Positions 17,620 to 29,097 of a stretch of 64,000 nucleotides of DNA are shown here, in pieces. Each line of letters opens with the position of its first letter. Position 1 is the first letter of the stretch. The position numbers and the translations under genes were made by a program. The DNA is taken from positions 1-64,000 of the forward strand of contig CAVSIA010000032.1 of the NCBI GenBank assembly GCA_963727575.1, read 5' to 3'. The notes under the pieces are model-generated. The model made no database searches. It was given only the letters and a program-made list of their open reading frames with translations, and was not told the origin of the DNA. Source of the stretch: JAHQVI01 sp963727575 (GTDB lineage: Bacteria > Pseudomonadota > Alphaproteobacteria > Rhizobiales > Rhodomicrobiaceae).

Positions 17620-18369
17620 ATGAGGATATTGGTCCCAGTCAAACGTGTCGTGGACTACAATGTTAAGATCCGTATCAAGCCGGACGGAAGCGGTGTGGAT
17701 ACGGCGAACGTTAAGATGTCGATGAACCCGTTTGACGAGATCGCGGTCGAGGAAGCCATCCGCCTCAGGGAGGCAGGCAAGGCGACGGAAATCGTCGTCG
17801 CATCGATCGGTCCGCAGAAGGCGCAGGAGACATTGCGCACTGCACTCGCCATGGGTGCAGACCGGGCGATCCTCGTGAAGACCGACATCGCCGTGGAACC
17901 TCTGACCGTTGCAAAAATCCTCCAGAAAATCGCCGAAAAAGAACAGCCGCAACTGATCATTCTGGGCAAGCAGGCGATCGACGACGACGCCAACCAGACC
18001 GGCCAGATCCTGGCGGGGCTTCTCGGCTGGCCGCAGGGCACCTTCGCCTCCGAAGTCTCGCCCGAGGACGGCCAGCTCAAGGTCACCCGGGAAATCGACG
18101 GCGGGCTGCAGACCCTGATGCTCAAGCTCCCGGCGATCATCACCACCGATCTGCGCCTGAACGAGCCGCGCTATGCCTCGCTGCCGAACATCATGAAGGC
18201 GAAGTCCAAGCCGCTCGTGGAGATGGACCCGGCCGAGTTCGGCTTCGAGCTGGAGCCGCGGATCAAGGTGTTAAAGACGCTAGAGCCGGGTGCGCGCAAG
18301 GCCGGCGTCAAGGTTCATTCGGTTGCCGAGCTGGTCGGCAAACTTCGTGACGAGGCGGGAGTTCTCTAA
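17620..18369 (+). CDS. etfB: Electron transfer flavoprotein beta subunit
   Basis: This 249-residue ETF beta subunit carries electrons from acyl-CoA dehydrogenases to ETF-quinone oxidoreductase. It opens MRILVPVKRVVDYNVKIRIK and contains the AMP-binding and recognition-loop region LGKQAIDDDANQTGQILAG. ATG 17620 is chosen because GGAG lies about 9 nt upstream and the family begins MRILVPVKRV. The TAA stop overlaps the ATG of etfA (TAATG), so the two are translationally coupled. Confidence 0.95.
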   Translation: MRILVPVKRVVDYNVKIRIKPDGSGVDTANVKMSMNPFDEIAVEEAIRLREAGKATEIVVASIGPQKAQETLRTALAMGADRAILVKTDIAVEPLTVAKILQKIAEKEQPQLIILGKQAIDDDANQTGQILAGLLGWPQGTFASEVSPEDGQLKVTREIDGGLQTLMLKLPAIITTDLRLNEPRYASLPNIMKAKSKPLVEMDPAEFGFELEPRIKVLKTLEPGARKAGVKVHSVAELVGKLRDEAGVL

Positions 18370-19314
18370 TGGCGATTTTCCTTATCGCAGACCATTCGGG
18401 CAACGTCCTCGCCCCTGCAACCGCCAAGGCTCTCACGGCGGCGCAGCGCATCGGCGGCGACATCGACATTCTCGTGGCCGGTAAAGGCTGCGGCGCTGTC
18501 GCCGAAGCGGCGGCCAAGCTCGGCGGCGTCCGTAAGGTGCTGCTGGCGGAGGCCGATCAACTCGAGCATCAGATTGCCGAAGAGATCGCCGCGCTGGTGA
18601 CACCGCTGATGGCGGGTTACGACGCACTGCTTGCGCCGGCGACGACCACCACGAAGAATTTCATGCCGCGCGTCGCCGCGCAGCTCGACGTTCCGCAGAT
18701 CTCCGAGATCATCGCCGTGGAAGCGCCCAACAGCTTCACCCGGCCGATCTATGCCGGCAATGCTCTGCAGACGGTCGAGACGCCCGCCGGCATGAAGCTG
18801 GTGATCACCGTCCGCGCACCGTCCTTTCCGGCAGCGGCGGAAGGCGGATCGGCGGCGGTCGAGACCATCGCGGCGCCGGCGGCGGTCGGACTTTCCCAGT
18901 TCGTCGCCGAAGAGCTGTCGGTTTCTGACCGGCCTGAGCTGACGGCGGCCAAGATCATCGTCTCCGGCGGACGCGGGATGCAGTCGGGCGAGAATTTCAA
19001 GCTGCTGGAGACCATCGCCGACAAGCTCGGTGCCGCGATCGGCGCGAGCCGCGCCGCGGTCGATGCCGGCTATGTGCCGAACGATTATCAGGTCGGCCAG
19101 ACCGGCAAGGTGGTCGCGCCCGAGCTTTACATCGCCGTGGGAATTTCAGGCGCTATTCAGCATCTTGCGGGTATGAAGGACTTCTAAAGTCATCGTTGCG
19201 ATCAACAAGGACGAGGAGGCGCCGATCTTCCAGGTTGCCGATTACGGTCTTGTCGCCGACCTTTTCCAGGCCTTGCCTGAGCTTGAAGCTGAACTTGCGA
19301 AAGCTGGCTATTGA
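18369..19314 (+). CDS. etfA: Electron transfer flavoprotein alpha subunit (frameshifted)
   Basis: This FAD-binding ETF alpha subunit is about 314 residues after repair. The C-terminal FAD domain shows KIIVSGGRGMQSGENFKLLE and GQTGKVVAPELYIAVGISGA. An extra T near 19183 creates TAA at 19185-19187. Without it the protein continues SKVIVAINKDEEAPIFQVADYG to TGA 19312-19314. The removed tail is part of the conserved FAD domain, so the stop is almost certainly an error. It pairs with etfB and precedes hbd by 26 nt. Confidence 0.92.
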
Positions 19315-19340
19315 ACGGTAAGCCAATCGTTGAGGCGGAA

Positions 19341-20282
19341 ATGACAACTATTGAGATGAATCCTCCGACCGCCGAACGTCACCAAGCGGCGGCGCCGCCC
19401 AACCCGGCGTCGATCAAGACAGTTGGCATCATCGGTGCGGGCCAGATGGGCAACGGCATTGCCCATGTCGTCTCGCTGGCCGGCTATAACGTGGCGCTCA
19501 ACGATCTCTCCGAGCAGAGGGTCGAGACCGCGCTCGCCACGATCAACGGCAACATGACCCGGCAGATTTCGCGCGGCAAGCTCTCCGAGGAAGATCGGAA
19601 CGATGCGCTGGGGCGGATCAACTATGCCGCGTCGCTGGAAGATCTCGGCACGGCCGACATCGTCATCGAGGCGGCCACCGAGGACGAGGACGTCAAGCGC
19701 AGCATTTTCCGCGCGCTCTGCCCGCATCTGAAGCCGGAAGCGATGCTGGCGACGAATACCTCGTCGATCTCGATCACCCGGCTTGCCGCGGCGACCGACC
19801 GTCCCGAGCGCTTCATCGGCATGCATTTCATGAATCCGGTGCCGGTGATGGATCTCGTCGAAATGATCCGCGGCATCGCGACGGAGGAGGTCACCTTCGG
19901 CGTGGCGCGGCAGTTCGTCGCCAGCCTCGGCAAGACCATCGCGATCTCGGAAGACTTCCCCGCCTTCATGGTCAATCGTATCCTGCTGCCGATGATCAAC
20001 GAGGCGGTCTACACGCTTTACGAAGGCGTCGGCAATGTCGAGGCGATCGACACGGCCATGCGCCTGGGCGCCAATCATCCGATGGGACCGCTTCAGCTCG
20101 CCGATTTCATCGGTCTGGATACGTGTCTTTCGATCATGCAGGTCTTGTATGAGGGGCTGGCCGACTTGAAATATCGTCCGTGTCCGTTGCTGGTGAAATA
20201 TGTCGAGGCCGGATGGCTGGGCCGGAAGACGCAGCGCGGTTTCTACGACTATCGCGGCAATGAGCCGGTTCCGACGCGCTAG
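19341..20282 (+). CDS. hbd: 3-hydroxybutyryl-CoA dehydrogenase
   Basis: This 313-residue NAD(P)-dependent dehydrogenase interconverts 3-hydroxyacyl-CoA and acetoacyl-CoA. The Rossmann motif is VGIIGAGQMGNGIAHV. The catalytic His is in IGMHFMNPVPVMDLVE and the C-terminal domain has GANHPMGPLQLADFIGLD. An N-terminal extension of about 25 residues precedes the Rossmann fold. ATG 19341 follows a GAGGCGG ribosome binding site. It lies directly after etfBA, a common order in Hyphomicrobiales, and fits beta-oxidation or polyhydroxybutyrate metabolism. Confidence 0.9.
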   Translation: MTTIEMNPPTAERHQAAAPPNPASIKTVGIIGAGQMGNGIAHVVSLAGYNVALNDLSEQRVETALATINGNMTRQISRGKLSEEDRNDALGRINYAASLEDLGTADIVIEAATEDEDVKRSIFRALCPHLKPEAMLATNTSSISITRLAAATDRPERFIGMHFMNPVPVMDLVEMIRGIATEEVTFGVARQFVASLGKTIAISEDFPAFMVNRILLPMINEAVYTLYEGVGNVEAIDTAMRLGANHPMGPLQLADFIGLDTCLSIMQVLYEGLADLKYRPCPLLVKYVEAGWLGRKTQRGFYDYRGNEPVPTR

Positions 20283-20818
20283 AGCCGATTCCAGCAAAGC
20301 GGGCGCCGGTTTGCGCCCGTAAGATGCGCGGGCCCGACGCGGAGAGCGGTTCGCGGGCGGTGAATGACGACGGGTTGCGATTGATATTTTGACGATTTTT
20401 CGGCGTTTCCGATCTTTAGGCGCATTGACTTAGAACCCAAAAGGCATCACCTTCGCCGCGGCCGAATCCGCAGCGCGCATTCATCGATAGGATGGTGCAC
20501 GGTGCATCGGCGCGAATGGAAAGATCTTATGCAGGACCTGGGAGTCGCGGCCGTCGGATCAAGTCCCACGGACGCTCCAACGCACCTGGTGCCGAATGAC
20601 CAGCCATCGCCGCGCACGCGGCCAGGAGCGGCGGGTCGCTGTCCTCTTTCAGCACACTTCACGCGATGCGAACGGCACGAGCCGCGATCCGCACCAATCG
20701 AACCCGCTGTGGCGTCGAGCGTTTCATATGACGTTAAGGTGGGATTTCTTAAGCGTGTCCCGGTCGCGATTGGTCGAAAACCGCGTCGCCTCCAATGGCG
20801 ATGAGACGGAAGAGCAGC
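20283..20818. other. Intergenic region before carA with a GC-rich hairpin
   Basis: About 530 bases hold no recognised gene. A 7-bp stem (CGGGCGC, loop CGGTTT, GCGCCCG; 20300-20319) follows hbd by 17 nt and may help end that transcript, though no U-tract follows it. The rest should contain the carA promoter, which I cannot place. Confidence 0.4.
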
Positions 20819-22102
<1,284 letters not shown>

Positions 22103-22261
22103 TCTTTGTCCCGCTGAAGTGCCGATGTCGCTTTCTCACGCCACAATAAACCCGGCCGCGCATCATCGGCGATGGCGATCCTGCTCCGTGAGCAGACCAA
22201 GGGCGTGCTGAACGAGATTGCGGATACGGCCGGTCCGTCGGCTCGCCACCGGTCCGCGGCC

Positions 22262-23116
22262 CTATGCCGGCCGGCGCTGGCGGATCAGGCCCTCCTGCGC
22301 GACCGAGGCAACCAGCACACCGTCGCGGCTATAGATGCTGCCGCGGCAGAAGGCGCGGGCGCCCTCGGCGGAGGGGCTGTCCTGTACGTAGAGCAGCCAT
22401 TCGTCGGCGCGGAAGTCGCGGTGGAACCACACGGCGTGGTCGAGGCTGGCCATTTGCAGCGACGGGTCGAACGGGCGTATCGAATGCGGTGCCAGGCCCG
22501 CGCTGAGCAGCGTGAAGTCCGACGCGTAGGCGAGCGCGCATTGATGCAGGCGCTTGTCATCCGGCATGGCGCCCTTGGTGCGGAACCACAGCCGCTGAAC
22601 CGGATCGACCGGTCCCTCCGGCTTGAGATAGCGATCGAGACTGACCGGGCGCATCTCGATCGGGCGCTCCAGCGACCAGAAGCCCTGCACGTTGGCCGGG
22701 ACCATGTCCTTGATCTCGTCCTCGCTCGGGAGCTGATCGGGGTCCGGCACCTCCGGCATGGCGAATTGATGCGAAAAGCCGGGCTCGGGATTGTGGAACG
22801 AGACGCTCATCGAAAAGATGGCGTGCCCGTGCTGAATGGCGACGACGTTGCGCGTGGTGAAGCTCTTGCCGTCGCGGATCCGGTCGACCTCGAACACGAT
22901 CGGGATCTTTGGATCGCCGCCGAGCAGGAAATAGCAGTGCAGCGAATGCACCAGGCGGTCCTCGACGGTGCGCGCCGCGGCGACCAGCGCCTGGCCGACG
23001 ACCTGCCCGCCGAACACCCGCGTCCAGCGATTCTGCGGGCTGTAACCGCGGAAGAGATTGACTTCCAGCGGTTCAAGGTCGAGGAGTGAAAGCAGACCGG
23101 TGATATCTTCAGCCAT
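22262..23116 (-). CDS. tesB: Acyl-CoA thioesterase II
   Basis: This 284-residue double-hotdog thioesterase hydrolyses acyl-CoA to free acid and CoA. It begins ITGLLSLLDLEPLEVNLFRG and has the N-hotdog FGGQVVGQALVAAARTV. The C-hotdog carries MASLDHAVWFHRDFRADEWLLY, which includes the catalytic Asp of the D-Q-T triad. I chose ATG 23116; an in-frame ATG at 23152 would add 12 residues. It is convergent with carA and divergent from the UbiH-type gene. Confidence 0.9.
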   Translation of the reverse strand: MAEDITGLLSLLDLEPLEVNLFRGYSPQNRWTRVFGGQVVGQALVAAARTVEDRLVHSLHCYFLLGGDPKIPIVFEVDRIRDGKSFTTRNVVAIQHGHAIFSMSVSFHNPEPGFSHQFAMPEVPDPDQLPSEDEIKDMVPANVQGFWSLERPIEMRPVSLDRYLKPEGPVDPVQRLWFRTKGAMPDDKRLHQCALAYASDFTLLSAGLAPHSIRPFDPSLQMASLDHAVWFHRDFRADEWLLYVQDSPSAEGARAFCRGSIYSRDGVLVASVAQEGLIRQRRPA

Positions 23117-23364
23117 GTGCAAGCCGCTTTTTGACACTGTCTTATCGTTCATCAAAGAGCCGCACGGGCCGGAGGCTGTCAAGCAAATAGGGCCTCGGCG
23201 CCGGCCGCCCAGGCGGAGTCGCAGGCGCCATCGCGTGCCGCTTCGCCTGACCGCATGATCGCGGCGCGTGGCCGCCCGCGCGGATGCGGCCTCTTGGTCC
23301 GGCGGCGGCCTGCCGGTATATAAGGCGTAACGGGATTTCCGGAATGGCAAGCGGAGGCAACGTC

Positions 23365-24603
23365 ATGGAAGCCGCCAATTACGACGTCGTCATCGGCGGA
23401 GGCAGCTTCGTCGGCCTGGCCCTGGCGCTCGGGCTCGCCAAATCGGCGCCGGGCACGTTTCGCATCGCCGTCGTCGAGCGGATGCCGGTCAGCGAGGCGA
23501 AAGCCGGCCGTTTCGATGGCCGCACCGTCGCGCTGACCGCGGCGGCAAAACATATGCTCGAAGCGCTCGGCATCTGGGAGCGCATCGCGGCCGACGCGCA
23601 GCCGGTGCTTGCCATCGACATCACCGACAGCAAGCTGGACATGCCGGTCCGGTCGGTGCTGCTCAACTTCGAGACGTCCGCCGGCGAAGATGGTCCGACG
23701 GCCTATATCGTCGAGAATGCCCTCCTGCGGCGCGCGCTTTACGAAGCCGCCGAGTCCGTCGAGGATCTCACCATCTTTGCTCCCGCCACGATCACCGGCA
23801 TCGATCTCGGCGAAAACCGAGCGAGCGCGACGCTTTCCACAGGTGAGACGCTCCATGGTCGGCTGATCGTCGCCGCCGACGGCCAGCGGTCGTCCCTGCG
23901 CGAGATGGCCGGTTTCGGCCTGGTGGAATGGAAGTCCGACCAGGCCGCCATCGTCGGCACGGTCGGTCACGAGAAGCCGCATGAGGGCCGGGCGGTCCAG
24001 CATTTCCTGCCCTCGGGACCCTTCGCCATCCTGCCGATGACAAACAATCGCTGCTCGCTGGTATGGACGGAGCGGGCGGACGAGGCGCAGCGGATTATAG
24101 GTCTCGACGAGGCGGGCGCGCTGGCCGAGATCGAAAAGCGCATGGGCGGACGGCTCGGCGCGCTGACGCTGGCGGGAAAGCTTGTCCGCTATCCTTTGAC
24201 GATGACCCTGGCGCGCGGTTTCGTGCGGCCGCGGATCGCGCTTGCCGGCGACGCCGCGCATGGGCTGCACTGGATCGCGGGGCAGGGGCTCAATCACGGG
24301 CTGAAGGACGCCGCCGCATTGACTGAAGTTCTCGTCGATGCGGCCCGCCTCGGGCTCGATCCCGGCGATCTGGCGGTTCTGCACCGCTACGAACGCTGGC
24401 GGCGGTTCGACAGCACATCATCCGCGATGAGCGCGGCGGCGCTGAACCGCATCTTCGCCAATGACAGCGAACCGTTGCGCATGGCCCGCCAGTTCGGCCT
24501 CAACGTCGTCAACCGGCTGCCGGCGCTCAAAGGCTTTTTCATACGCGAAGCAGCGGGACTGACCGGCGATCTGCCGAAGCTCCTGCGCGGCGAACTGGCC
24601 TGA
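23365..24603 (+). CDS. UbiH/COQ6-family FAD-dependent monooxygenase (ubiquinone hydroxylase)
   Basis: This 412-residue flavoprotein hydroxylase is of the type that hydroxylates the ubiquinone ring. The dinucleotide-binding motif is DVVIGGGSFVGLALALG, the middle has the ADGQRSSLR (DG) motif, and the second FAD motif RIALAGDAAHGLHWIAGQG is near residue 290. ATG 23365 is chosen for GGAGG 8 nt upstream; an earlier ATG at 23344 lacks one. The ring position acted on cannot be decided from the sequence. It is convergent with the Trm112-like gene, only 20 nt away. Confidence 0.87.
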   Translation: MEAANYDVVIGGGSFVGLALALGLAKSAPGTFRIAVVERMPVSEAKAGRFDGRTVALTAAAKHMLEALGIWERIAADAQPVLAIDITDSKLDMPVRSVLLNFETSAGEDGPTAYIVENALLRRALYEAAESVEDLTIFAPATITGIDLGENRASATLSTGETLHGRLIVAADGQRSSLREMAGFGLVEWKSDQAAIVGTVGHEKPHEGRAVQHFLPSGPFAILPMTNNRCSLVWTERADEAQRIIGLDEAGALAEIEKRMGGRLGALTLAGKLVRYPLTMTLARGFVRPRIALAGDAAHGLHWIAGQGLNHGLKDAAALTEVLVDAARLGLDPGDLAVLHRYERWRRFDSTSSAMSAAALNRIFANDSEPLRMARQFGLNVVNRLPALKGFFIREAAGLTGDLPKLLRGELA

Positions 24604-24623
24604 GACGGCGCAGCCTCGGCGGC

Positions 24624-24815
24624 TCAATCCTCCAGCTTGCGCGCCTCGTCGGGCAGCATGATCGGCACGCCGTCCCGAATCGGGAAAGCCAGCTTCGCCG
24701 CGTCGCTGATCAGTTCCTGGTGCTCCCGATCGTATCGAAGCATGGTCTTGGTGACCGGGCAGACCAGCACCTCCAGGAGGCGTGGATCGACGGTTTTGCT
24801 CGGATCTTCAGCCAT
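24624..24815 (-). CDS. Trm112 family protein
   Basis: This 63-residue protein matches the bacterial Trm112/YcaR family. The pattern DPRLLEVLVCPVTKTMLRYD is followed by AKLAFPIRDGVPIMLPDEAR. Bacterial members are small beta-rich proteins, often with one or two Cys (only one is kept here), and some act as partners or stabilisers of methyltransferases. Its function in this organism is not established. The ATG at 24815 is preceded by a GGAAAGG-like stretch. Confidence 0.88.
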   Translation of the reverse strand: MAEDPSKTVDPRLLEVLVCPVTKTMLRYDREHQELISDAAKLAFPIRDGVPIMLPDEARKLED

Positions 24816-25216
24816 CTTCTGCGGCCTTTCCTTTCATTCGCCTTGCGCTCGCAGCGGCAAAGAAGCTACCTGCGTCTTCTCGTTCCGGGGGGCGGCGGAC
24901 AGTCGCGCGACGCCGCGCCGGGTGCCAAGAAAAACTAACATCCGAAGCGCGATTGCGTTACAATTAGGGCGTGTTTTCAACGGCCGATAAGGTGTAGGCG
25001 TCTTGCACGCACAAATCCGGATGCGAAATCCATGACGGCCGCGCGGATGATTATCTTCGCAGCCTCGATAACAAATGTCAGCCTAAACTGATTTGATTCA
25101 TACGCCCCTCGCGTCCTTTCACGGATTGTACCGTGACGAGACACTGACCGTCGGAGTTCGGCCGGGGTCTTGAACGCGTTGGCCGTGACTTCCAGGGAGG
25201 CGAACGGGAGAAATCG
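24816..25216. other. Intergenic region between Trm112-like gene and olsB
   Basis: About 400 bases between divergent genes hold no recognised coding region. It should contain both promoters. I see no clear sigma-70, EcfG or PhoB-box-like pattern that I would defend. Confidence 0.4.
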
Positions 25217-26197
25217 ATGATCTTAAGTCCTCGCCGCATTGCCAGTAAATTTAGGCCTAAAGCGTTGCAGGGCGTGCCTCCGTTCGTCTTGCCGTTCCGG
25301 AACAAGCGCGGCAAACGGATGCCGATCATTGCGATCGGCCGGATGCATAAGATCTATGGCCGGATCGGAAATCTCGAAGTCCGGCTGGCCCGCTCCCGAG
25401 GGGATCTGCGGCGCGCTCAGAAGCTGCGCTATGAGGTTTTCTACGAGGAAATGGATGCGGTGCCGACCGCTGCGGCCATGCTGAGCCGGCGCGACGAAGA
25501 TCCTTTCGACCGGATCTGCGACCATCTGCTGGTCGTCGATCACGGCGACCAGGTCAAGCAGGGCAAGCAGCCCTGGCGGCGACGGCCGCGCGTTGTCGGC
25601 ACCTATCGCGTGCTCTGCCAGGACATCGCCGAGGCGAATGGCGGGTTTTACAGCCAGAGCGAATATGACGTCGCTCCGCTGGTCGCGCGGCACCCCAATC
25701 ATTATTTCATGGAGCTGGGCCGCTCCTGCGTGCTGAAGCCCTACCGCAATCGCCGCACGGTCGAATTGCTGTGGCACGGCATCTGGACCTATGTCCGCGA
25801 GCACGGCATCGATGTCATGATCGGCTGCGCCAGCTTCCCCGGCGTCGATCCCAAGGCGCATGCCACCGCGCTGAGCTTCCTGCATCACAATTCGCTCGCG
25901 CCGAAGGAATGGCGCGTCAAGGCTCACGACCGCCTCGCCGTGAACATGAACATGATGCCGGCGAAGGATATCGACGCCAAGGCCGCGCTCAAGGGGATGC
26001 CGCCCTTGATCAAGGGTTATTTGCGCCTCGGGGCCTATATCGGCGAAGGCGCGGTGGTCGACCGGCAGTTCGGCACGACCGACGTGATGATCATTCTGCC
26101 GGTCGAAGCGATTGATTCGCGCTATTTCGGCCATTTCGGCGCACCCGAGGCAACGGTTTCGGAGCTTGGGTCTCCGATCGGCAAAAAGCTGAGTTGA
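25217..26197 (+). CDS. olsB: L-ornithine N-alpha-acyltransferase (OlsB-like, hemolysin-type GNAT)
   Basis: This 326-residue acyltransferase is of the OlsB/hemolysin type. It transfers a 3-hydroxyacyl group from acyl carrier protein to ornithine, the first step of ornithine-lipid synthesis. Supporting motifs are VRLARSRGDLRRAQKLRYEVFYEEM at the GNAT N-terminus, FMELGRSCVLKPYRNRR, and the late KGYLRLGAYIGEGAVVD. A basic leader of about 33 residues precedes the conserved part. GGGAG before ATG 25217 supports this start. OlsA is not adjacent. The gene is often induced by phosphate limitation in this order, but I could not identify a Pho box. Confidence 0.85.
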   Translation: MILSPRRIASKFRPKALQGVPPFVLPFRNKRGKRMPIIAIGRMHKIYGRIGNLEVRLARSRGDLRRAQKLRYEVFYEEMDAVPTAAAMLSRRDEDPFDRICDHLLVVDHGDQVKQGKQPWRRRPRVVGTYRVLCQDIAEANGGFYSQSEYDVAPLVARHPNHYFMELGRSCVLKPYRNRRTVELLWHGIWTYVREHGIDVMIGCASFPGVDPKAHATALSFLHHNSLAPKEWRVKAHDRLAVNMNMMPAKDIDAKAALKGMPPLIKGYLRLGAYIGEGAVVDRQFGTTDVMIILPVEAIDSRYFGHFGAPEATVSELGSPIGKKLS

Positions 26198-26199
26198 CC

Positions 26200-26217
26200 A
26201 ACGGTTTCGGCCGTTTT
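26200..26217 (+). terminator. Weak terminator-like hairpin after olsB
   Basis: A 5-bp stem AACGG / CCGTT with loop TTTCGG begins 3 nt after the olsB stop and is followed by a short T-rich stretch. It is too short to be certain. Confidence 0.3.
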
Positions 26218-26353
26218 ACAGGCGCGCCCGCCCCCGGAATTCGGCGCGCCTTGTTCTTTCGCGCCGGCCTCGCCTATAAAATGGGCGGTAAGCCGGACTG
26301 TGGCCGAGGCTGACCCCGCAACGGCCGCAAGCATTGGGGGCGGGCGTCCGTCT

Positions 26354-29093
26354 ATGAGTGAGATCTGGTCAATTTCCGGCGCTGTCGCGCTGTGGATCGG
26401 GATCAGCGTCGGTCTGTGGTGGCTGCACCGGCGCTGGACGCGCGCGCGGCAGGATCGCCGGATCGAGCAGGCCGAGCGGGCCGTCGTTCTCATCGACGAG
26501 GCGCCGGCGGTTTTCGATTTGATTCGCGCAACCGTTCGACTTGAAAATCCTCCCCGCAATCGCGCCGCCCGGCTCCGCGCCGAAACGCACGCGCTGCTCA
26601 AGCGCATCCAGGAACGCAGCAGCTTCTTCGACAGCGTCAACACGCTGCGGGTGCAGCTTCAGGCCTCGCTGGGCGTGGACGATCATCAGCCGCTGTCGGA
26701 AATGCTGCATTTGCGACGCGATCTTTGGGCGGCGAGCGAGATCGTTCTGGTGGAGGACCCGGCAAGCTTCGGCGCCACCTTCGCGCGAGGAGGGGGCTTT
26801 CGACCGTTTCCACGCCGAAGCGGTCGAACTGCTGTTCAAGGCTCCGGGGCCGGTCGCCGCGGACGACGATCTCATCGATCTGCGGCTGGCGCTGGCGCGC
26901 CAGGATGCGGAGACATTCAGCGCCGACTTGAAGGCCGCCGTCCAGTCGGCACGGGAGAAGGACCGGCTGCCGACCGTGTCCGAGATTGTCGCCTATCCGC
27001 TCGGATTTCTGCGTGCCGTTCCGGGCGGGTTGCGGGCGGCGTACCGGCTTGTGCGCGCCTTATTCGGCTATGCCTCGGATACCGCGTGCTCGATCCGCGA
27101 GTCCGAAGCGGTGGCCCAGGGGGCGGCGCGGCTGCGGCAAGCGCGGGAGGACTGGCCGCAGCGTCTGTCAGCGGGTTTCGAGCGGGCATCCGGCGCGGCG
27201 CGTGGAAGCGCCAGCGCATTGCGCGAGCATTACGACTTTCTCGTCGCCGCCCACGACTTCCAGGAGAAATACGAGCAGTTTCTGCGCCGGACGCCGGAGC
27301 TGACCGAACGCGGGCGCCAGTTCATCGCGCGGCTCGAATTGGCCGACCGTTCGGAACGGCTGCGCCTGACCTCGGCGAATGCCGCGATCTGGGTGGCCCG
27401 GCGGCTGCTGAACGGGCTCGCGCATTCGATCGCCGGGCTGCAACGGCTCCACGGCATTCTCCGGCAGACGACGCCCTGGGCGCTGATCGCGGCGCTGCTT
27501 GCGCCGGCTCCCGTTAACGGCCGGCGGACACCCGCTTTCCGGTCCTACAGCATGGCGCTTGCTGCCTCGGGGCTTAGCGAGGCGGAGGAGGAACCGGCGC
27601 GGATCGTGTCGCGCAAGCCCGTCGCATCGGCCAAGGCGGGCCGAAATGCGAAGTCGGCTCAAAGGGCGGCCGCAAAACCCAAGGCCGCGGCGCCGAAGAA
27701 GACGGCCGCACCGGCGCGAACCGAGAAAAAGCCGGTGGTCGCGGCAAAGCCCACCGCTGCGGCACCGGCCATGAAGCCGGCGCCGGCGCCGGTTGCTGCG
27801 AAGGGGAAGACGCGGATGGTGTCCCGTGCGGCCGAGATCCCCGCGCCGCCTCAGCCCGTCGTCAAGCCGGTGGTCCAGGTACCGAAATCAGTGCCATCGG
27901 CAACGCCCGCCACAGCGCGAGCGATCCCGGCACGGCCCATCGTCGCCGTCAAAGCGGAGACGCCGCCGAAACCGCCGGAGCCTGTCGAGGCGGCTGCGAA
28001 ACGGGGCAGGTCGAAGAAGGCTGCGAAGAAAGCTGCGGCTGCCGCGGAGCCGCCTCCGCGCGTTGCCGCCCCTGAGATTGCTCCTCCTGCGGACGGCCTC
28101 GCGGCGACCAGGGAACCCGCATCCGCCGCTGCGACGGCGCCGCTGCTCGGGACATGCCCGCACCGCCGAAACCCACCGGCCGGCTGGGCCGGATGTTCGG
28201 TGCCGGACGCGATCCGAAGCAGGCGGACCGCTCACCTGGCGCGGCGACACAGCCGGCCTCGGAAGGCGAAGCGGCGAAGATGGCGCCCGCAAAGCCGTCC
28301 CCCGCGCCGGGCATTGCGGCTGCCAAGCCTGCGTCCCCGGCGGCCGCCGCGGCCAAGACCGCGATTCCATCCGCCATGGAACCGCTTCCGGCCATCGAGC
28401 AACCTGCGCCGGTTGCGGCAAAGGAGGTCGCTGACCTTCGCCAGCCGGATCGCGACAGCCGGGAGGCGGTGAAGCCGATGCAGACGTCGCGGAAGCGCGG
28501 GAAGCGCGACGCGACGCCGGCGCGCGGCAGGCCCGAAACAGTGCCGCCAGCCGTCGCCGTCGCCGCCGCACCTTCGGAAACGACGCGCGCGCCGATGGAG
28601 CCGCCCCGGTCTCTGAGCGCAATCGCAGCGGCTCCCGCAGACGCCGCGCCCGAGCCTGTCCGCTTCGAGCCGACCCTCGCGGAGGATCCGGCTCCGAGGC
28701 GCCCGTCCTTGATCTCGCGCATGTTCAAGGGGTGGCAGGCTCGGCGGGCCGAAGCCGAGGAGGCCGAGCGGCTCGCCGCCATCTCCGGCCGCGGCCGCCT
28801 CGCTACTCGAAGAACTCGATGCCTCGGCCGCCTCAGGCGCCGAGATCGCCAGCGAACCCTCGACGCTGATGGCGAAATTATCCGGCCTCGAAGAGCCGGT
28901 GGAAGACGCCGCCGAGACCGGGATGGAGGAACCCGAGGCCGAGTTGGCCGCAGGAGAAGAGGACGAAGGCGCCGATGCGGAGCCCGCCGAAGCCGACGAT
29001 CCCGGACCGCTGACCTTGAGCCTTATGGAATTACAGGCCAAGATAGAGCGCAAGGAGCCGCAGATCCGCAGCTTTCCCTGGCTGAGAGGCTAG
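26354..29093 (+). CDS. Large Ala/Pro/Lys-rich membrane-anchored protein, unknown function (frameshifted)
   Basis: I do not recognise a family. After repair of at least three 1-nt shifts (about 26795, 28150 and 28790) this is one protein of about 912 residues. It has an N-terminal membrane helix (about residues 5-22, GAVALWIGISVGLWWLH) and a helical region to about residue 390, rich in Arg, Glu and Leu. A low-complexity tail of about 400 residues follows, full of Ala, Pro and Lys (AAAKPKAAAPKKTAAPA type). The acidic C-terminus ends LSLMELQAKIERKEPQIRSF. Its stop is 4 nt before the CoxE-like gene, so the two are probably co-expressed. The helical region may be a scaffold; this is only inference. 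Confidence 0.6.
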
Positions 29094-29097
29094 ATCG

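Noticed and set aside
20545..20585. tRNA-like 3' end (TCAAGTCCC ... CTCCA) before carA
   Set aside because: No matching acceptor 5' strand, anticodon arm or D-arm could be found upstream.
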